This document shows positions 58,541 through 64,000 of a stretch of DNA of 64,000 nt, piece by piece. The position numbers were made by a program, and so were the translations under genes. This stretch comes from Boswellia sacra. Its lineage: Eukaryota; Streptophyta; Magnoliopsida; Sapindales; Burseraceae. Numbering within the stretch: position 1 is the stretch's first letter; each line of letters opens with the position of its first letter. The notes beneath the pieces are model-generated. The model saw nothing but the letters and a program-made list of their open reading frames with translations. It was not told the origin of the DNA and did not search any database. Location: NCBI GenBank assembly GCA_013180625.2, contig SNVD02009905.1:347980-411979 (forward strand). Direction: 5' to 3'.

Positions 58541-59947
58541 TGATAGGTGTCTATTTATGTATCATTTTTATATCAATTCATCTATGTTTCTTTGCTATAA
58601 TCCTTGGTATTTTTATGTTTTTGTGTGGTTTTGATGTTTGTAGGAGTTTTGGAGGAACTTGTACCAAAGTGAAGTAAAACCCTTCATTTTCACCTCTGCT
58701 AGTCAACCATCTTCTCGGATTTAATTGTATTGATATCCAATGAACCGGATAACATGTTATATACCGTTGGAAAGCTCTCGAAGTCTATTTTCTAGAGAAA
58801 TTTACGGTTCATAAATCCATTCAATGTACCAAAAGTTATAATCAAAACAGTGTGAGAAGTGTAGAAATGTAATTCCACAAATCACTGTAGCATGTATAAT
58901 ACGGGACACTGTAGCAGGTTACTGTAGCAGAGTATATAAACAATTTTAGGGTTTTATTTGAATGACTTGAAGAGGGGGAAACGACTGGGAGGCTGTATCT
59001 CTGGATTTCTCTCAACTCTTGGAGTTCTTGAAGGAGAAAGAAGGCTTGGAAGAGGAAAAACTACAATCCTAAGAGATTTTCATCAAATTTGCTAAGTTTA
59101 TCCCTTCCCTTTCATTTTCAGGAATGTCTCCATGTTGTATTGTATTTATTATGTTTTTGAACATGTGTAACTGAATCTGAATTGGTTGAGGGTGATTTCA
59201 AAGCCTTTGATATGGTTTTTGTGAGTTGATTGTGCAAGAAGTTGTTATCCAATTCTCTAATTGAAGTTGCTTGTATTTTCCCATATCTATGCTTATGATT
59301 GCTTGCTGATTGTATTTGGAATAGCCAACTGAATATAATCTGGTTGTTGTCTATTGCTAGAGTAGAAATCTTGATCCGTAATTGTCTTGAATTTCTAATC
59401 CTTAGTAGCAAAATTGTGATTAGAGATTGCAATTAGAGAATACAACCTAAGTTAAATAATCCGAGCTTGTGTGTTTATTGCTTAAATCAACCTATCTTTC
59501 TTATCGTAATGCATCCATTGAATTAAATTTAGAGAGCTTGTTCTAGGTTGTTTAATGGATAGAGATTAAATAAAGAGCCTGTTTTATTTACAACAAAGTA
59601 AGGAAAGATTGGGATAACAGAGCTTGTTGTTATCTACGGTTGATAATTTCAATGGTGTAATTGGATGACAATTCTATGATTAATTAGCAAAACCATATCT
59701 TGTGGCAGAGAAGGATCCCTTAACTAGGTTTCTTTCATTGATTTTTCACTTCAAATTAACTTTCTGTTTTGTTATTCTTCATTTGCATTCTTAGTTCATT
59801 TAGTTAATCATTCAACAAAACCCCCCTTTTAGTTTATTGTTGCTGGAAATAACAAATTCAATTAGAATCAATCCTCGTGGGAATGATATCTTACTCATCA
59901 CTTTATTACTTGTGCGACTAGTATACTGGCTAGTTTCGAACGGATCA
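58541..59947 (+). repeat. Athila-type LTR 3 (5' LTR of element 2)
   Basis: Starts TGATAGGTGTCTATTTATGT, ends GAACGGATCA, length 1407 bp. Three ACTGTAGCA copies precede a TATA-like GTATATAAAC (58931-58942). Confidence 0.92.
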
Positions 59948-59953
59948 AGTTTT

Positions 59954-59971
59954 TGGCGCCGTTGCCGGGGA
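59954..59971 (+). other. Primer binding site for tRNA-Asp (element 2)
   Basis: TGGCGCCGTTGCCGGGGA, identical to the site in element 1 and six bases after the LTR. Confidence 0.93.
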
Positions 59972-60060
59972 TTGATTTTCTAATCGATTTGTTATTTTGT
60001 TTTCATTGTTGATTCATATTTTCTTTGTTTTTCTTTTCTGATTGTTTGTGTTTAGACAAC

Positions 60061-60900
60061 ATGGCAGTAAACTTCTATCAATTCAGTAGCGGATTTGAGC
60101 CACAAGTACCATGGAGAGTAAATGAGGTAAGCACTCCGAACATTGAACAACAACTTTCTGAGTTAACTTCTCTTGTGGAAAACATGGCTGTAGGACATAT
60201 GCAGAAATCTTATGCATGTGAGGTATATTCTACCATGGAGCATCCAATCGACATGTATCCAACTTTGCAAGGAGATATGGAACAAGCCAATACTATGGAT
60301 GGATTTCCAGGACAAACAAGGCAATGGTATGATCCCTTCTCTAACACTTGTAATGCTGGATGGGAAGATCACCCTAATTTCAGTTACTGGAATCATCAAC
60401 CAATCGCCCCAAATGCCATAACAAATCAGTCACAAGGTTTTAATCAACTTAGAGTGCCGCAACCATTTCAAATGCAACCACCACCAATGCCACAACCAGC
60501 ACCATAACCAGCTTCAGAAAACTGAGGTATGTCACTCCAGGATATTGTTAATGTACTTGCCACTATCACAATGCAATTCCAGCAGGAAACTGGGGCAAGT
60601 ATCCAAAACCTGGCAAATCAAATGGGACCATTGGCCACTAGCATGAGCAAATTCGAGGGCCAAGGCTCAGAAGAATTATCTTGTCAACGCGTGATCAATC
60701 CAAGAGAGAATTCTTGTGTGATAACTTTTGAGAAGGGAAGCAATTAGAGATTCCACCAAAGAAATCACAAAACTGAGGAAGGGGATGACACCACTCCCAC
60801 CATGAAAATAAAACATCATCTTCTAAAGGTAAATCCTAAAACCCATTCCTTCACATGTACTCCTCCACCTTCCTAGCATATTTGCAAAATCAAAGAAAGA
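60061..60900 (+). pseudogene. Athila-type gag, 5' deleted (element 2)
   Basis: Open from MAVNFYQFSSGFEPQ at 60061 to a stop at 60505, with a Pro/Gln-rich C-terminal part; the next piece (60529-60747) keeps QQETGASIQNLANQMG. The gag core domain present in element 1 (44890-45300) is deleted, so the product would lack its particle-forming part. A frame break follows near 60730. Confidence 0.75.
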
Positions 60901-60904
60901 GGAA

Positions 60905-61866
60905 CAAGAACAGGAAATCTTGGAAACTTTTCGCAAGATCGAGGTAAATATACCACTTCTGGATGCTATTAAGCAAGTACCACGTTATGCAAAATTTCTC
61001 AAGGAGTTATGCACCAACAAGAGAAAGTTGAAAGGAAATGAGAAGGTAAGTGTAGGGGAAAATGTTTCAGCTGTATTACAAAGAAAAATTCCCGAAATGC
61101 AAAGATCCAGGTACGTTCACCATTCCATGCACCATTGGTAATACCAAGTTTGAAAGAGCTATGTTAGATTTAGGAGCATCTATTAATGTCATGCCATATT
61201 CTATTTATGCGTCTTTGAATCATGGACCCCTTGCGGAAATGGTATTACCATTCAACTTGCTGATCGTTCTAATGCATATCCCAAGGGAGTTGTGGAAGAT
61301 GTGCTGTGCAGGTGAATCAATTGGTTTTCCCAGCAGACTTCTATGTTCTTGAAATGGAGGATGAGACATCTCCTAATCCAACACCAATTCTTTTGGGGAG
61401 ACCATTCTTGAAAACTGCTCGAACTAAGATTGATGTTCATGATGGCAATCTCACCATGGAATTCGATGGCGAGGTGATTCGTTTCAATATTTTTGAGGCA
61501 ATGAGGTACTCTAATGACTTACCGTCTGTCTTTGACAGTTGATGTCATTTATTCGTTGGCACAACAATTTTTTATTAATCACAAAGATGAATTGGAAGTA
61601 GCCATTATTGAACACATAAGGACAGAAAGTTTCAAAGAACCAGGAAAGTTGATACATGTGTCTAAAGAAGTGGAGGAAGTTGTGGCAGGCTTGGATGAGA
61701 CTATAAATATCACCACAAACAGGTATGATGTTTCGTACATTGAATTGCATTTATCTAATGAGAAAATTCTTCCTTCTGTGATGAAAGCCCCTACCTTGGA
61801 GCTTAAGCCTCTTCCAGAACATTTGAAGTATGTATTCTTGGGTGAGAAGGATACTTTGCAGTCATA
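60905..61866 (+). pseudogene. Athila-type protease region (element 2)
   Basis: FRKIEVNIPLLDAIKQVPRY (60925) is followed, after one frame break near 61090, by the aspartic protease motif MLDLGASINVMPYSI (61161-61205), which is intact. Downstream, LGRPFLKTARTKIDVHDG (61393-61446) is the conserved end of the domain. A break near 61540 separates the linker to RT (61514-61867). Confidence 0.8.
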
Positions 61867-61879
61867 ATAGCCAAGGGCC

Positions 61880-62700
61880 TTACACCATTACAAGAAGAGA
61901 AACTCATTCGAGTGCTTCGAGATCACAAAACAGCCATTGGGTGGACAATTGTGATCAAGCAAAGGATAGCAATCAATATGCATGCACCGTATCTGCTTAG
62001 AGAAGGATCTTTTTTAAGCCCCTCGAGAAGCACAGCGGAGGTTGAATCCTCCCATGATGAAAGTTGTCAAGAAAGAAATCCTGAAATTGTTAGATGTGGG
62101 TGTGATTTATCCAATTTCGGACAGCAAGTGGGTGAGTCCAGTCCAAGTTGTTCCGAAGAAATCTGGTGTTACGGTGGTTAAGAATGACAATAATGAGCTA
62201 GTTCCCACTCGTATCAAAACCGGGTGGCGAGTTTGTATTGATTATCGAAAGCTCAATTCTGCAACTCGCAAGGATCACTTTCCTTTGCCATTCATTGATC
62301 AAATGCTGGAGAGATTAGCAGGTCATTATCATTATTGTTTCCTGTGGCTGCTATTCAGGAATATCAGATGTGTATCGCCTTTGAGATCAAAGAGGAAAAC
62401 ACATTTACATCGCCCATGGTACATTGGAGTACGAGCATGCCAGTCGAGTCTTGGCAATGCCCCTGTCACTTTCTTAAAGGTGTAGGTAAGTATTTTCTCT
62501 GATTATGTTTAGAACATCATTGAGGTATTTATGGATGATATTAGTGTTTTTGGTGATTCTTTTGATAAATGCCTTGATAACCTTACACTTATACTTCAAA
62601 GATGTATGGAAACGAACCTTGTTCTGAATTAGGAAAAATGTCATTTTATGGTAGATCAGGGATATTTGGACATGTTATTTATGCTGAAGGGTGATAGAAG
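61880..62700 (+). pseudogene. Athila-type reverse transcriptase (element 2)
   Basis: Fingers and palm text is clear: KEILKLLDVGVIYPISDSKW, VQVVPKKSG, WRVCIDYRKLNSATRKDHFP, then LPFIDQMLERLAGH. Near 62335 the frame is lost by a short deletion, and the catalytic FMDD is read at 62528-62539 in another frame, followed by DSFDKCLDNLTLILQRC and a stop at 62631. RT copies the element's RNA; this copy would need frame repair to act. Confidence 0.85.
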
Positions 62701-62810
62701 TTGATAAATCCAAGATAGATCATATGGTCCCTTACCCCGTCCCACAGTGGCGGGAATTCGTTCTTTTCCGGTCATGCAGGTTGTCGATCGTCGATTAATC
62801 AAAAGAGTGT

Positions 62811-63300
62811 ATGAAGATAGCATTGCCTTTATACAGATTATTGCAGAATGATGTGGCCTTTGAATTTGATGAGAAATGCAAAGAGGCATTTGAGAAACTG
62901 AAGGAACTCTTGACTTCAGCTCCAATAATCCAATCTCCAAATTGGAATCATCCATTCGACATCATGTGTGATGTGGGTGATTATGCTGTGGGTGCCGTTG
63001 GCAGAATTCCACATGCCATTTATTACGCATCTCGAACTTTAAATGATGCTCAACTTAATTATTCTACCACTGAGAAAGAGCTGCTAGCGGTTATTTTTGC
63101 TTTAGAAAAGTTTTGATATTATTTGATTGGTACTAAAATAACCGTTTATTCTGATCTTGCAGCTTTGAGGTACTTGCTCACAAAGAAAGACGCAAAACCA
63201 AGACTTATCAGGTGGATACTCATTTTACAGGAATTTGACTTGGAGATCAAAGATAAGAAGAGAAGTGAAAACTTAGTTGCAGGCCATCTCAGTCGCATTG
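62811..63300 (+). pseudogene. Athila-type RNase H (element 2)
   Basis: Starts within the RT connection (LYRLLQNDVAFEFDEKC), then FDIMCDVGDYAVGAV with the first RNase H Asp, IYYASRTLNDAQLNYSTTEK with the catalytic Glu region, a TGA at 63114, and [15 protein letters not shown] with the third Asp. Only the one stop interrupts it. Confidence 0.85.
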
Positions 63301-64000
63301 TCCATGACGAGGATGTACTGCCATTACAAGAAAGTTTTCCGGATGAACAATTGCTGTCTCTACATGTAGCAGCCCCTTGGTATGCAGATATTGTTAATTA
63401 CTTAGTTACCAAGAAGCTACCACATGACTTGACTCGAGCTCAACGAGACAAGATCAAAAACATTGCCAAATATTACATATGGGATGATCCATACTTATGG
63501 AAGCATTGTTCTGATCAAGTGATAAGAAGGTGTGTTTCTGAATCTGAATTTAATTCAATTTTGACCTTCTGTCATTCTTATGCATATGCGAGGTCGTGTC
63601 GGACCAAAAAGAACGCCCTAAAGTCTTGAGGGGATTAACTGGCCATCATTGTTCAAAGATAAATCATATGTTCTGCAAAGCTGTGACCGTTGTCAAAGGA
63701 CAGGTAATTTAAGTGCCAAACATCAAATGCCCCAAACCCCTATACTTATTGTCGAGATTTTTGATGTGTGGGGTATTGATTTCATGGGTCCTTTTCCTTC
63801 ATCATTTGGTAATGTTTACATTATACTTGCTGTTGATTATGTTTCTAAATGGGTGGAAGCAAAAGCTACGAGAACTAATGATTCTAAAGTTGTTGTAGAT
63901 TTTGTGAAATCTAACATTTTTGCGAGAATTGGAACACCAAGAGCCATGATAAGCGATAGAGGGACACACTTCTGCAACAGATCATTTGAAGCCTTGCTCA
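63301..64000 (+). pseudogene. Athila-type integrase, 3' partial (element 2)
   Basis: The zinc-binding part is decayed (63450-63700, with stops). The core is open from about 63741: [19 protein letters not shown] holds the first catalytic Asp, [12 protein letters not shown] follows, and [12 protein letters not shown] (63939-63974) holds the second. The third catalytic residue and C-terminal domain lie beyond the window. Confidence 0.85.

Larger units (their letters stand above)
58541..64000 (+). mobile_element. Second Athila-type Ty3/gypsy element, 5' part, runs off the window
   Basis: 5' LTR 58541-59947, tRNA-Asp primer site, C-terminal gag, protease, RT, RNase H and the first part of integrase in gypsy order. 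It belongs to the same family as 43061-52965. The N-terminal ~790 bases of the gag region seen in element 1 are absent: the primer region is followed at once by the equivalent of 45340. The frame is broken at several points, but active-site motifs persist. Confidence 0.9.

Overview
The window is nuclear DNA from a flowering plant, most likely a woody eudicot. It is AT-rich, has many short introns with GT..AG borders, carries plant-type ABCC transporter genes, and is packed with plant retrotransposon lineages (Ty1/copia including a SIRE type, Ty3/gypsy of the Athila type) and a CACTA transposon end. I see no bacterial, organellar, rRNA, tRNA or CRISPR features. I cannot name the species.

Positions 1-25400 hold two tandem, same-strand copies of a full-size ABCC (MRP-type) transporter of the Arabidopsis ABCC1/ABCC2 clade, the tonoplast glutathione-conjugate, phytochelatin and anthocyanin pumps. 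Copy A (283-10983) enters the window in intron 1 and has two single-base deletions at its 3' end, so its reading frame stops at 10425, about 118 residues short. Copy B (12967-25263) is complete: 27 coding exons join without any frame break into 1628 residues, the usual length of this clade. Exon borders and phases are identical in both copies. Both keep a 108-nt intron that is a multiple of three and free of stops. Copy B also has a GC..AG intron and a small poly(A) retroposon in intron 21.

From 25389 to 34910 the block downstream of copy B is recognisable as a second copy of the A-B intergenic spacer, including the ABCC upstream region. It is split by a 2.4-kb solo LTR carrying thirteen 36-bp tandem repeats (TSD GATGT), by an unidentified coding-like fragment, and by a decayed Ty1/copia element (TSD ACTAC). 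The homology ends just before a third ABCC gene would have begun.

From 34911 to the end there is nested repetitive DNA: a SIRE-type copia element missing its 3' end; an Athila-type element (43061-52965) that lost most of pol but carries between the pol remnant and 3' LTR an unknown ORF, a set of hairpin-forming 67-bp repeats, and an intronless, broken copy of a LOG cytokinin-activating enzyme gene; a CACTA end cut at the LTR border; a minus-strand copia relic; and a second Athila-type element (58541 to beyond 64000) that keeps protease, reverse transcriptase, RNase H and integrase signatures but lacks the first part of gag.

The only gene likely to make a normal host protein is copy B. The most unusual item is the LOG-like cargo and its neighbouring ORF inside the Athila-type element.
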